This document shows positions 10,760-21,569 of a stretch of 23,759 nucleotides of DNA, one piece after another. Both the position numbers and the translations under genes were made by a program. The notes beneath the pieces are model-generated. The model saw nothing but the letters and a program-made list of their open reading frames with translations. It had not been told where the DNA came from and did not search any database. Each line of letters opens with the position of its first letter. Position 1 is the stretch's first letter. The stretch comes from Pelargonium nanum (taxonomy: Eukaryota > Streptophyta > Magnoliopsida > Geraniales > Geraniaceae), in contig JAYMTF010001385.1 of the NCBI GenBank assembly GCA_036897485.1, positions 1 to 23,759 of the forward strand, in the 5' to 3' direction.

Positions 10760-12039
10760 GCTTCTGTTATGTCCTCTTTTGTATCACTGTAAAGGCAAAT
10801 TGTTGCAATAGGTTGGCTTATTACAGCATGTCAATGTTTTATGGCCAAAATTGATATAGATTGTCAAAGATTGTGTTTAGATTAGTATTGAAGTCTTCTT
10901 TAGCCTGCATATTTGATCAGCTGAATTGGGTTTATGTAAGGTTGGATTCTGATGTAGTATATATACTATACTATTAATGACATGTTATTTTCTGTGAATT
11001 GCTAAGGTCATATACTCTGTTAAGAGAGGATTAGAGTCTTTGTTAGAACCAAACAAATCACTTGCAAACAATGAAAACTACCCTAAATCTCTCTTTGTTA
11101 GAACCAAACTAATAGTTTAGTTTAAACGAAGTCCCATATGTATTGGACGGATTGCGTGTATTCCACCAAACCGTCCGTAAACTGTAATTCACAAATCATT
11201 CAAAATACATTAGTCATTGGTAGTTCAAGTATTGAAAAACTTCATCCCCCAATGAGCGGGTTGATTAATAGTTCTCATGAAAGGACGAGTAACACGTCCA
11301 TAAACACCTCTTGCTAATAGCTTATTAACAAATTTGATATTTTAAAAGCACATGTATTTAGTAAATAAACTTTTTCTATTCAGGATAGTCATAAGTCATA
11401 ACCATCATTGTTGTAATTATTATCATTATCACTGTCCCCATCCAAAAAAAAAAAAATTTCATCAAATCTTCATCGACCAACTTCACTTGATATTTGGATA
11501 TTTATAAAAGACTAGAAAAAGTATAAAAGACAATGACTAATCTCAAAGAGCAATGCCTTTTTACATTCCCATTGAATCTTATTCAGTTTTGTTATGTTTT
11601 TAAAAAAATCAAAATAAAAAAATCAATTATAATTTTTAAATCTAATTTTAATTATATTGAACTTTTAATTAAGTGAAAGTGAAAACAAATAATGATGCGT
11701 GTCTTATTTTTAAATGGGGCTTGCTGATAAGTCTTAGACATAAAGGCTCAATTCACTTGGAAACGATACATTCGATTTACACACAATACCTAACAACCAT
11801 GTTTTAAATAATTAAACGCCATTATTGCAGTTTTATTTTATCTTTGTAGCTCTGGTTGGTTGCTAATGACAAACATTATTGGGTGATGGGTATAGCCTTT
11901 TGGTTGGTGTGGCTCCAAATCAAACACGAAGACGAGCCCAATACACATACACATCCATAATCTCACTTTCACTAACATCAGACAATTTATTGTCCGTAGT
12001 CACAGACAAGAGCAATTCCATTTCCACCCAATCCTATCA
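10760..12039. other. Intergenic spacer between KIN-7 and SulA
   Basis: The first 200-250 bases are probably the kinesin 3' UTR. A 17-bp direct repeat starting CTTTGTTAGAACC lies at 11038-11054 and 11093-11109. Nothing gene-like is visible in the AT-rich remainder. The last 100-200 bases before 12040 should contain the SulA promoter and 5' UTR, but I find no clear TATA box. The small mitochondrial ribosomal protein gene that I recall at this place in Arabidopsis (AT2G21290) is not detectable here. Confidence 0.6.
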
Positions 12040-15000
12040 ATGGAGCTACTCTCATGCAGAGCCACTACAGCTTCTTCTTTAACATGGGCTCACTCCATCT
12101 CTTCTTCTCTTCACATTGCTCAACCTCAACCTCAACCCCAACCCCTTTCCACCAAGAAATTTAGAATCTTTTGCCAAACCCAGAAGGTACACTTGCTTGC
12201 TCTTCTCTTATTTCTCACTCTGATTCAAAACCCAATAATAACATTTGGGCAATTCTGCATTTACCTGGCTGTTGAAGAGTTGTGATGGCCATTTGGGTCT
12301 TATAAATTTGATGACTTTTTGTGTGTTTCTGTGTGCAAATCAGATGACTGTTGCAGTTACTGGGGCTACTGGTTTTATAGGGAAAAGATTGGTGCAGAGG
12401 CTTTGTGCAGGTTCTCTCTTCCTACTCAATCTAAGTATAAATTTATTCAATTTTCAACTTTTGGCAAAAATTGTGTATAAATTTTATTAGTGCTTAATTG
12501 AAAATGTAATGGAGGTTATGTTGCTGTCTAATTACCTCTTTGACACATCAATGGATGCCAACAAATGAGATACTAAGTCGGTCCTGGAAACCCTTAACGA
12601 AACAACTACCACTCAAATTGCAAATGTATGTTGTATCTCTACATCATTTTGTGAAAGAATTATCGGGCAGATGAAGTTTTACATACAGGAATCTTGTATG
12701 CAAATGTAGAGTGGCATGTAAGAAGTTGCATGCTTTCACAGGTCTAGATTGAAAGGCATATGTTGGGTTTGTAGTTAAACTAATCTTATTGAGGAAAGTT
12801 TTAGTTTTGGTCAAATTTTAAGCTTGTGCATAGATTTACCAATTTTAAGTTTTAGTTAATTAACTATTTTATCCAAGTTAGATGTATGTTGTTTTCAATT
12901 TATATGTATACAGACAATTGTATAGCATGTACACACTTGAACATTACTAGTGTGCACATGGAACATGAGCATTGCCTGTGACTGTGAGTTTGCCTTGAGT
13001 TAGTCTATGCACCTAGCTTTTCTTAAGCCAAATGTATTTGGTCCATGTACAAACATACCATATTCGTTCATGATGTCTTTCCAATTTATAATACATTGAT
13101 TCATGTATTATATTAACTAATTAAATGTTCCTTTCTGCATATAAATTATTTATTTTATGAACTTCTGATATATTTGTGTTTGATTTGAGGGATTAATTTT
13201 TTCTCCTCCTATCTTTTACATTGGTATGTAGACAATCATGAGGTTCATGTCTTGACGCGCTCTAAGTCGAAAGCAGAGTTAATTTTTCCGGGTAAGAAGG
13301 TAATGAATTAGAATAATCTTTGGTGTCTAGACAGACATTTTCACTACTAAAAAGCTGATTAAATTACTGATAAAAAATTGGGATTCTTTCAACAAGTAGA
13401 TATTTGCTAAACGGTAAAACTTGTTACCAGGGAAATACATAAACATCTCCTTTCTTTCTTTCTTGTTATGCAAATGTATACCTATATTACTTGTGAAAAC
13501 TGAATCTAGTCTTTCTTGTTATTCTGCGTATGCACACCCTCCTCATATAAAAAGAAAGATAGTAAGTATATAATATATTGCTGCTCTCAAACTACATTCA
13601 TGCATTTTGTAGGCAAGGACTTTCCAGGAATTGTGATAGCTGAGGAGCCAGGGTGGAAAGAGTGTATTCAAGGTTCAACTGCTGTTGTGAATTTGGCTGG
13701 ACTGCCCATAAGTACAAGATGGTCTCCCGAGGTTAGTACTCTAGGCATTTTAAATGGCCCTTCCTCTTCTGTACTAACTGGGATTTCCATGGTCATTCAA
13801 ATATGATCTTTTTATTGAGGTACATCATTAATACCTGATACCTAATGAAGATGTTCAATTGAGTACAGTGCTCCAGAATGCAGATAAATGGATGCAATAT
13901 AGCACTAGATTCTGGAAATCAGTTTGAATAAAATGCATACCAACTATTCTAAGTGTGAAGTATGTAACACTCTTCTTGATTATTGATTCAACCAATTAAA
14001 TTTTACTAAGTACTTATTGTATTTAACAATATGTAAAACAGTAAGAAAACTATGTGAGGTACAACTACCTTTCCTACTCCTACTATATCCTCAACACTAA
14101 TAATAAGCAAGGAAAATGTATTACACTTCTCCTAATATTTTTTTTGGTGTATTGGGGTATATTGGCTATTCAACACTCGTTCACAACGCAAGTTAATCAA
14201 CTATGCATGTTTTGACCCCAGTTTTTGAGTTCTTAAGAAGTTTTATGGAACTTGGCTTCATAGGTATATATGATTTCTAATGATTCATGAAACAGTTAAG
14301 TTTCTCACTGTGATCTAACAACAATAATAACAAATAAAGACACCATCTATTTTATGAATTCTTAAGTTTATTATTGCTTCCCGCTGGGTTGAGCATATCA
14401 ACCTTTCACTAGTGGACAACGCACTGTCTATCCCATTTATCGGAGCCAAGTTTCATAAATATTTATTGTTTTATGCAGATCAAGAAAGAGATCAAGCAGA
14501 GCAGGATAAGAGTCACATCAAAGGTCAGTGTCTATATTTTTCTCATAGCAAACAGTAGACCAAATACATTAAGTAATTTTTTTGATAGTGTGTGCCCCTA
14601 TTTATTTGTTTTCCCAATCATTTCAATTGTTTATGAAGGTTGTAGACTTAATAAATGGTTCTCTAGATGAATACTTAAAAGTTATTTTCTAAGGTGAAGC
14701 GAAAGAACATCACAGTTGCAAAGTAAGATGAGTGTGTATCCCTTTTGGTTTGTTTTCCTGATCATTTCAATTGTTCATGAAGGTTGTAGACTTAATAAAT
14801 GGTTCTCCGGATGGAGTTCGACCAAAAGTTTTAGTGAGTGCAACAGCTGTTGGGTACTATGGTTGGTATTATTTCTTTATTTGAAAATCATCCTTTATTC
14901 TGTTGTGCATATTATTTTTCTGATGGGGATTACAGTTTTAGTTTGTTTTTGGAGTATATTTTAAACACTGGGTTATTTTGCTATGAGATCACTGCACTCG

Positions 15001-16876
15001 GGCATCCAACAGAATTTTTTAGCTATGATGCATTTAGATGAGCGGCATTGGCATCATTCTGCTGTAGTCCGCATGATAGTTTAGTTGATAGATCATAGAA
15101 TTTTACAAGGTTTTGCATAACTTAATATTATGTGATGATTAGGGGAGAGACAAATTGGTGCTTCATGTTAGAAGTAAATTTTCGGAGAATTATATTAAAT
15201 ATACAGCATAATGAACTTTCCTTTTTCCTCTCTTCCCACCCCAAAATACGCAGGTTCAAATGAAAATGTAGCATTTGATGAGAAGAGTCCTTCAGGAAAT
15301 GATTACTTGGCTGAGGTAAACAAACAAGTATCTGATTCCTGGATTTAGTGTTTCTGTTGAAATCTGTAGAGGTGTTGGACTGAAATATATGCTCGAAATG
15401 TTCTATTTTGTATCATACGGAGTACATGAATTTGGTCAATCTGCTCTTCATAAACATGTAGTGAAATTTCATTACTTTAAAGGTTATTCCATATTCTTTC
15501 TCCTCCAAAGCATTTGGATGAAACTTGGTCAAATAGCACTTTGTTCACTTGAGTATTTGAGGTGTAACTTTTTATTATTATTTTTTACATGTCTGATTGT
15601 GAGCTAGCTGAAGACTAGAAACCTTGTTGATACACATTTCATGAGAGGACGGCCTAGTGCACAAGGCTTCCACCATTGTGGGGTTTGGGGAGGGTCATTT
15701 ATGTATTGATATATATTTCATAATTAACTAAATTTGTACAAAATGGATTATATCTTTTCAGGTTTGTAGAGAATGGGAAGCCACTGCCCTCAAAGTTAAC
15801 AAGGATGTTAGATTGGTTAGAATTCGCATCGGTGTTGTTCTTGGTAAAGAAGGTGGAGCTTTAGGTATGTCTATTTTTATTTAACCCTTTTAGCTATTCC
15901 ATACTCCTAAATAGAATTTCTTGATTGTGAACTACATCTTGAAGTTTTCTCATCTAACTTGTGAACTTGAAGCTTCCTTGTTATGCAATCTAGTATGTTT
16001 CTCATGAAAACCAAAATCACGATATACCATAATTTCATTAGTCTATGGTAATAAAAATGCATATTTAAAAGATACGTCATACCCTGAAGTAATTAAGCTT
16101 CCTTTTGGTCCTGCCTGTATACTTGTGTGTTTGTCTCTGCAGCTAAAATGATCCCTCTCTTTATGATGTTTGCTGGGGGACCTTTGGGATCTGGAAAACA
16201 ATGGTACTGTACTCAATCTCATCCTTTTTGCGAGGTTCCTTCATAACAGTTGTCTGCTCCACGTTTTTTATTCGAAAGTAGAAACTGTTATGATTTTAGT
16301 TATGAAAGATTGGAGAATTTTTCCTAATGTAATCCAAAGGTGATTAAAATGTAGTCCTAATACTATTCTCTTACCTGTAATTTAAGGCAATTAATAGCAC
16401 TCACAATTGTGCAGGTTTTCATGGATTCATCAGGATGACATTGTGAGCCTAATATATGAAGCTCTACGAAACCCTTCCTATGAAGGTAAATTTTCACATG
16501 CTAGATTTTCCTTGGCCAATCAAACCATTTCGCCTCTGAGTTTTAGCAACTTAATAGCAGGAGTTATCAATGGAACCGCACCAAACCCTGTTCGACTGAG
16601 CGAGTTGTGTGAACAACTAGGAAATGTGATGGGACGGCCGTCATGGCTACCTGTTCCTGAGTTTGCCCTCAAAGCCGCCCTTGGAGAAGGTGCTTGTGTG
16701 GTAAGATGTCTTCCCTTATTACCCTCTACACGTACACTAGTAGCTTAAACTGACCGACCTTTTTCTCGTCGTAGGTTCTGGAAGGGCAAAAGGTGGTTCC
16801 CAGTAGGGCAAAGGAGTTGGGATTCACATTCAAATACCCCTATGTGAAAGATGCACTGAAAGCCATTCTCTCATAA
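12040..16876 (+). CDS. GC1: Plastid epimerase-family protein, GIANT CHLOROPLAST 1 / SulA type (12 exons, 351 aa)
   Basis: Exons: 12040-12186, 12344-12410, 13232-13291, 13613-13731, 14479-14523, 14783-14861, 15254-15315, 15762-15864, 16143-16203, 16415-16485, 16561-16700, 16775-16876. All junctions are GT-AG and in frame. Residues 1-49 are Ser/Thr-rich with only one acidic residue, as in a chloroplast transit peptide. The mature part starts MTVAVTGATGFIG, with the nucleotide-binding motif TGATGFIG at 55-62 (Rossmann fold). Family signatures follow: NLAGLPI (117-123), SATAVGYYG (165-173), WIHQDDI (252-258), RPSWLPVPEFALK and a C-terminal DUF1731-like end (AKELGFTFKYPYVKDAL). This is the atypical SDR family of cyanobacterial slr1223, YfcH and SDR39U1; the usual YxxxK pair is not evident. 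The Arabidopsis homologue GC1/SulA (about 347 aa) is reported to act in plastid division at the inner envelope. Its enzymatic substrate is unknown. It converges with UFD1, 629 bp away. Confidence 0.95.
12121..12144 (+). repeat. Gln-Pro hexanucleotide repeat in the SulA transit peptide
   Basis: Four CAACCY units encode (QP)4 at residues 28-35. The repeat lies in the presumed transit peptide, where length changes are tolerated, so it is a likely site of allelic length variation without loss of function. Confidence 0.85.
14588..14672 (+). repeat. Duplicated copy of the SulA exon 6 acceptor and 5' part, inside intron 5
   Basis: Bases 14588-14664 align without gaps, at an offset of 144, to 14732-14808, the end of intron 5 and the beginning of exon 6. 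The copy reproduces the branch/acceptor region (ATCATTTCAATTGTTTATGAAG) with one change, then the first 26 exon bases, and then decays. Read from the copied acceptor (exon start 14639), the frame gives VVDLINGSLDEYLKVIF and hits TAA at 14690-14692. Use of this copy would therefore truncate the protein. The genuine exon is 14783-14861 because only it continues into the conserved SATAVGYYG. Confidence 0.85.
15645..15698 (+). mobile_element. SINE-like fragment in SulA intron 7
   Basis: The stretch with GGCCTAGTGCACAAGG (15651-15666), then CCACCATTGTGGGG and TTTGGGGAGGGTCA, resembles the 5' head of a tRNA-derived plant SINE known to me as a common dispersed repeat (GGCCNAGTGCAC...GGGGTCTGGGGAGGGTC). 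TAGTGCACAAGG fits a Pol III A box. Expected C bases read as T at two places, consistent with decay of methylated cytosines. The tail and target-site duplication are not recognisable, so only a fragment remains. The assignment rests on memory of the repeat. Confidence 0.45.
16486..16560 (+). other. SulA intron 10: 75 nt, in frame and stop-free
   Basis: This GT-AG intron interrupts the glycine codon at residue 272. It is exactly 25 codons long and reads through without a stop, from GGT AAA TTT to TTA ATA GCA. Retention would insert 25 residues between PSYE and GVINGTAPNP. Homologues, as I recall them, lack such an insert, so splicing out is the default. The short size and open frame match the definition of an exitron-like intron. 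Confidence 0.75.
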
Positions 16877-17505
16877 GGGAGCTGGAACTAAAAATGACAA
16901 ACCATACACAGATTCTTTACTATTTGGTTTCAGTTTTCAGTGAACATATTATGAGAGAGCAAGTTATTATGGAAGCCATTTTGGTAGTCTAAACTAGTTG
17001 TTTCTTGGAGTATCTACCATTCTTTTAGAATGAGTTGCTTTTGTTTACACTCAGATTATCAGTTTTACTGATGTTATCTACCATTCTTTTAGAATGAGTT
17101 GCTTTTGTTTACACTCAGATTATCAGTTTTACTGATGTAATTTGTAAAGTCTTTTGCTTCTATGCATCTGGAAAAGCTGAAACTTAAACAAAATCTTCTG
17201 TTTCATCTATATTCTCATTCACCAAATTTTGTTCTCTTTTTGCGCACATAACATGCATCCAAGTCGACACAAAATTTCAGTATAAGAGATGAGATGCTAG
17301 TTGCGAGGAACAATGCTTCGGCCTGTGTATTAATGCTTTCCAAATCAAGGAACATAAGTTTCATACTTGTGTTTTCTTTTATCTTCTTTCATTGACATGA
17401 TAGCGGCTCCATAATTTGATTATACAACATGCCATATTAACGGATTCCCTGATCCATGTGGACAGGCAAAAACGTAAAAAGCTATCGATTGTTCTAGAAA
17501 CTAAT
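16877..17505. other. Convergent spacer: 3' UTRs of SulA (+) and UFD1 (-)
   Basis: Both genes terminate into this 629-bp stretch, so it must hold both 3' UTRs and both poly(A) sites. I see no strong AATAAA on either strand at the expected distance, which is common in plants. The perfect 64-bp tandem repeat at 17011-17138 lies within it. No open frame is convincing. Confidence 0.6.
17011..17138 (+). repeat. Perfect 64-bp tandem duplication
   Basis: Bases 17011-17074 and 17075-17138 are identical and directly adjacent, both starting TATCTACCATTC and ending TTTACTGATGT. Each copy contains the small inverted repeat ATCAG-TTTTA-CTGAT. The repeat begins 135 bases after the SulA stop codon, so it is probably in that gene's 3' UTR. 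The absence of any mismatch suggests a recent event, or an assembly artefact. Confidence 0.95.
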
Positions 17506-20500
17506 TTAACCCTTCAATGAGTATTTCTTTCCAGAAAAAGGCTGAAATTTCGGTTCTTCCTTCTTTGGGGGCTGCTCTTGTTTAGACTCTTTTGCAACTT
17601 CTTTCTGCATAAAGGAAACAAAATCACGTTTAGCCATTAGCAGTATTACTAATTTTATCGTTTTTTTTGCTGAATAAGTCAGCAATAACTTCTGACTAGT
17701 TAACAAGTAGAAAGTACCTTTGGTGCCTCCTTGGGGGTACGGTTCGTTTGAGATCCAAACACAAGCTTCCCCTGAGCCTGGCTAGCAGTGCTTTGTGAAC
17801 TTGATCCACTAGACTGTCTACCATTAGCAACAGCTGGTTGCTTGTCTTTAGATCCTGAGGGAGAGACTGGCATAGGCTCATGCTTCATAGGTTTCCCATC
17901 CAAGCGTCTCCCAACTCCAGTAAATGGGTTGAATTTTGGTTCAGGCTCAGCTGGAACCTCTTGAACTGCAAGCAGATAAGATGTGTCATGTTATCTACAT
18001 AAATGCAAATAGTCTATGAATAATACATCCAACCATAGTATTGTAAGTCTCTGGAATCTTTGTATTTAGTTCAGCATTTCCCAAAAAGTAATTAAAGCAG
18101 ACTTGCAAAGGCAGGAACAAAGATGAATATTTAATGCCATGTAGTCATAGAAATGAAGCCAGAAAAGCTATATCAGCTATCCACAACAGATCTATAGTCA
18201 AATCTACTTTTCTCCTACACATTGCTTCAAGGTTAATGTTCCAGCAAACTTCACTTACATATACTATTGTACCATGTCCACGTTTTATGATATTCCTAAT
18301 CCTCATATAGAGCATATTATGTCCCTTTTGGTACGAGAATCTATTAGAGAAACCAAACATCATCTAAGACCTACTAAGTTTTCACAAACAATAACACCAG
18401 TCACTGAAGACAACTTGGAAACTTGAAATACACTTTCAACACTGGTTTTGGAATTTCAATGCTGGAAGGGCAGTTCACCACCAACACCACTCACATAATG
18501 ACAACATAACTAATAAAAACTAAGAGAGTATTGCAAAAAAATAGATAAAAGTAATATGCACCTTGAGGCGACTTGCCAAGAGGAACAGAAGCAACAGGCT
18601 TTTCAGGCTCCTTGTAATCAAGGGGCGGTGCAAAGTCCACCTCACAGTCAGTCTCGATGATACTAATTGCATGAGAAGGCTTTGCTTCCACAATATCTAT
18701 GTAATACTTCTTGTTGTTATATGCAACCATAATACTATCCCCAGTGGTCAAGCAGGAAAAATTCCTTAGTGTTGTCTCTAAACTGCGTGAAAACACAAAG
18801 TAAATCATTAAGTTGCTACATCCCTGACAGCACGTGATGAATGGAAAACATAACAAATATATATATATATATATATTTAATATCAGATATCTTATAGAGA
18901 TCCAAAAGTACAAAACATGAGTTACTTAGGACCAACTAGCAGTGTAGTTATATGAGCGTCTAAACTGGCCAGAACTAGGGCTTTGTTTGGTAGGAAGGAT
19001 GGATTGAGGAATACTTTTCTTTTATTTTGAAGCAATAAGTACAGTGAAGTTTTCTAGTCCATTTCGAAGGAGTCAAAAATCAAGTTCTAGCATAAACTGT
19101 ACTTGGTTCTCCAAAATTCAGAACCCGTAGCAATACAACCCTATGATAAATCCATCCAAAGATTCAGAATATAGCAAAAAAAAAAACCATAACAAAGATT
19201 CTATTGGTTATAATTGCAGAACATGTTTGAGGACATAAATAGCTATACAGCCAACCTACAATTGTAGCTAACCATTTTATTACCAGACAGTTTCATTAGG
19301 CATAATACCTGACAACAGCACATATACTAATCAATTTTTTTTTATAAAAAAATCACATTTCAGGTGCCAATCTTGCAAACACAAGGTGAACCATTAGATA
19401 AAATCTAATTTTCTTCGATGGTGGACCATATGACTATCAAATCGTTGAATCCTTCTCTTTTAGAATAAACCAATAGAAAAATAAATAAATGGAGAAAAAA
19501 ATAGAAGCATTTAATAAATCATATTTTATCATTTCCCTTGCAGAACAACTATATTCCTATGAGATGAAAATACCAAAGAAACAGATTATCATGACAGGAC
19601 ACATCTTTGTTATAAGAATAACATGGGTTTATTCAACTGTCATAATCTCCTTTACAAAAGTATCAAAGATTTGTAAGTTAGACATACGCCAACTACTAAA
19701 AGTCGAGTAGTCAACTAAATATGAAAATTATGAACTCACATAGCTTTTGGGTTGGAGATATCCAAAAAGTCCTTCGTGTGGGGTTGTAGTTTAACATACT
19801 TTCCCTTTGGAAGTGTCACATTTTTCACTTTCACAATGTCTCCCTCTTGTAAGAGCATGTTCTCCATCATCTGAATGAATGGAACACGCACATAAGAAAA
19901 CAACAGAATTGAACAAGTATGGTTTTATGACAAAATCAAGCTAGTAAAGACTATATATAGAATCTCATTAAATGCCTACCCAATATGGCATATAAATCAT
20001 GCCTTCTTCTGCAATGAACTCCAGAACTCCACAATGAGACACTCGCTCAGCAGCATCATTTCGAAGTTCAAACAACATTGGATAGTCAATATGTAGAGAT
20101 GCTGCAGGATACCAGCATTGTAGAATTCAGACCATAAATTAATGACATACAGAAATTTCATCGTAAAAGACCATACAACTAACCCAGGCGATCAAGGGCT
20201 GATGGAGGCATTATAACTGAAACAAACATAAGAAAACAATATCACGACACGTAACAAGAAAAAGAAAGATTAAAAGACAAGTAGCTATAAGAATATGAAA
20301 ACTTACTTTTATCACCACTTTCAAGTTGTGGCTGCAAGATGTATAAGATAAATTGGAATTAGAATAACAGAGATATCCAGAAAGAGCAAAGACATAAAAA
20401 AGTACAAATAAGAGTACAAGTCTAGAAAGAGAAGGAAGAGATGATAATCAATGGGGGGGTGGTTCCCTAAATTGTTCAAACAAAAACTAAGACAATCCTA

Positions 20501-21569
20501 GAAACTGAAAGAGCAAGAGAAGCCATCACAATGGTCTTTCAAGTATATTCCACCACAGATTTGTAATAAATCATATTTTGAGTAGTAATAATTATGAAAT
20601 GAGAGTGAGAGAGAGAGGACCTGATCAAAAGAGGCCAAAACATTGTTATTAAGAACAAGGTGTGCTTTGTATATAGAAAGAATAGCAAAAGCAAACATCA
20701 TTCATTCCAATAATGAATAAACCAATATAATGAAAGTCTCCTTAAAATAATCAACTACATTCTAGTCCCAGATAAAGCAAAGGGATATTGAAATCTTTCT
20801 TAAGGAACAATGGGTTGTCCTAAGAACATAAAAACATAGACAATAGCATATGACTTGTTATCCAATAAAATCCTATAATATGAGCTTTATTCAAATACAG
20901 CAGAAAGCATACAAGGAAATAGAACTAATACAAGATAAACACACTACCTTTTCAATAAAGGATGCTGGATAACATCTATATGTCTGCTCAAACGAAGTTC
21001 CATGATACCCATAGCCATCAAAAAACTGTAACAACACAACCAACAGATTTGAAAATGTAGATGATAGCAAAACAAAACAGAACAGTAACAAATGATGGTA
21101 AGTTTATATAATAAAAATAAATAAATCTAGTTTATATTATAAAGAATAGCACCAAACAATCCAAGCGGTATTTACACAATACTCTACCGATGTGAAGACA
21201 ACTAATGATGAATATGCAAAATAATATGGTATTAAGATATAAAAATACATAAGAGTAATTGGAGTAGAAGACATTTTCATGACATTAGCAAAGATTAAAA
21301 AAATTAGAATTTTGGATGGACTTATTTTCACAATGCTAAAAGCGAGCAAGCCATAATAAGCGACTTCTAAGATTCCCGCTTATTGTCCAGTAAAACATCA
21401 AAGCAATAACTCATAGTTCAATGAAAACACATGGTAGCCTAACGAAGTTGCCCACTGGTATTTCCAACGATGTGCTAACTTTAGGAATTAGAAACAAAAA
21501 CAATCCATAGAAAATAACCATTGTCATCAAATAATTGGACAGCAATACACATACTGCAAAGCATACCAT
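17506..21569 (-). CDS. UFD1: Ubiquitin fusion degradation protein 1 (UFD1) homologue (9 coding segments, 319 aa)
   Basis: Coding segments in order on the minus strand: 21569-21567 (ATG only), 21025-20948, 20331-20307, 20216-20184, 20101-19980, 19870-19740, 18782-18562, 17965-17718, 17604-17506. Every junction is GT-AG and the sum is 960 nt. The protein starts [10 protein letters not shown], and TAA lies in frame two codons upstream, which fixes the start. Residues 1 to about 190 form the UFD1 N-domain (double-psi barrel), with [28 protein letters not shown] and [21 protein letters not shown]. The tail is low-complexity and carries two FxG-type p97-binding boxes, [13 protein letters not shown] (216-228) and [13 protein letters not shown] (307-319). 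UFD1 pairs with NPL4 as a ubiquitin-binding cofactor of the CDC48/p97 ATPase in ER-associated and nuclear protein degradation. Length equals the Arabidopsis protein as I recall it (319 aa). No sign of disruption. Confidence 0.96.
18857..18876. repeat. (AT)10 microsatellite in a UFD1 intron
   Basis: Ten AT units lie in the 957-bp intron between the segments ending at 19740 and starting at 18782, 75 bases upstream (minus strand) of the latter segment. Confidence 0.9.
18978..19157. mobile_element. Degenerate MITE-like element in a UFD1 intron
   Basis: The left end GGGCTTTGTTTGGTAGGAAG followed by GATGGATTGAGG is typical of plant MITE termini of the 'TTTGTTTGGTAG' type. About 150 bases on, AATCCATCC (19149-19157) is the exact reverse complement of GGATGGATT (18998-19006). 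The outer ends are no longer matched and no clear target-site duplication is visible. If real, it is an old, partly decayed insertion in the longest UFD1 intron. Confidence 0.35.

Noticed and set aside
10760..12039. An orthologue of the mitochondrial ribosomal protein gene AT2G21290 in the spacer
   Set aside because: I found no basic, lysine-rich short frame of the expected kind on either strand.
11879..12082. A 67-codon frame overlapping the start of SulA
   Set aside because: It runs through the probable 5' UTR in another frame, has no similarity to anything and conflicts with the well-supported transit-peptide exon.
17696..18913. Minus-strand frames of 60-140 codons as separate small genes
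   Set aside because: Their conserved parts are UFD1 exons (18782-18562 and 17965-17718). The rest is intron read-through or another frame.
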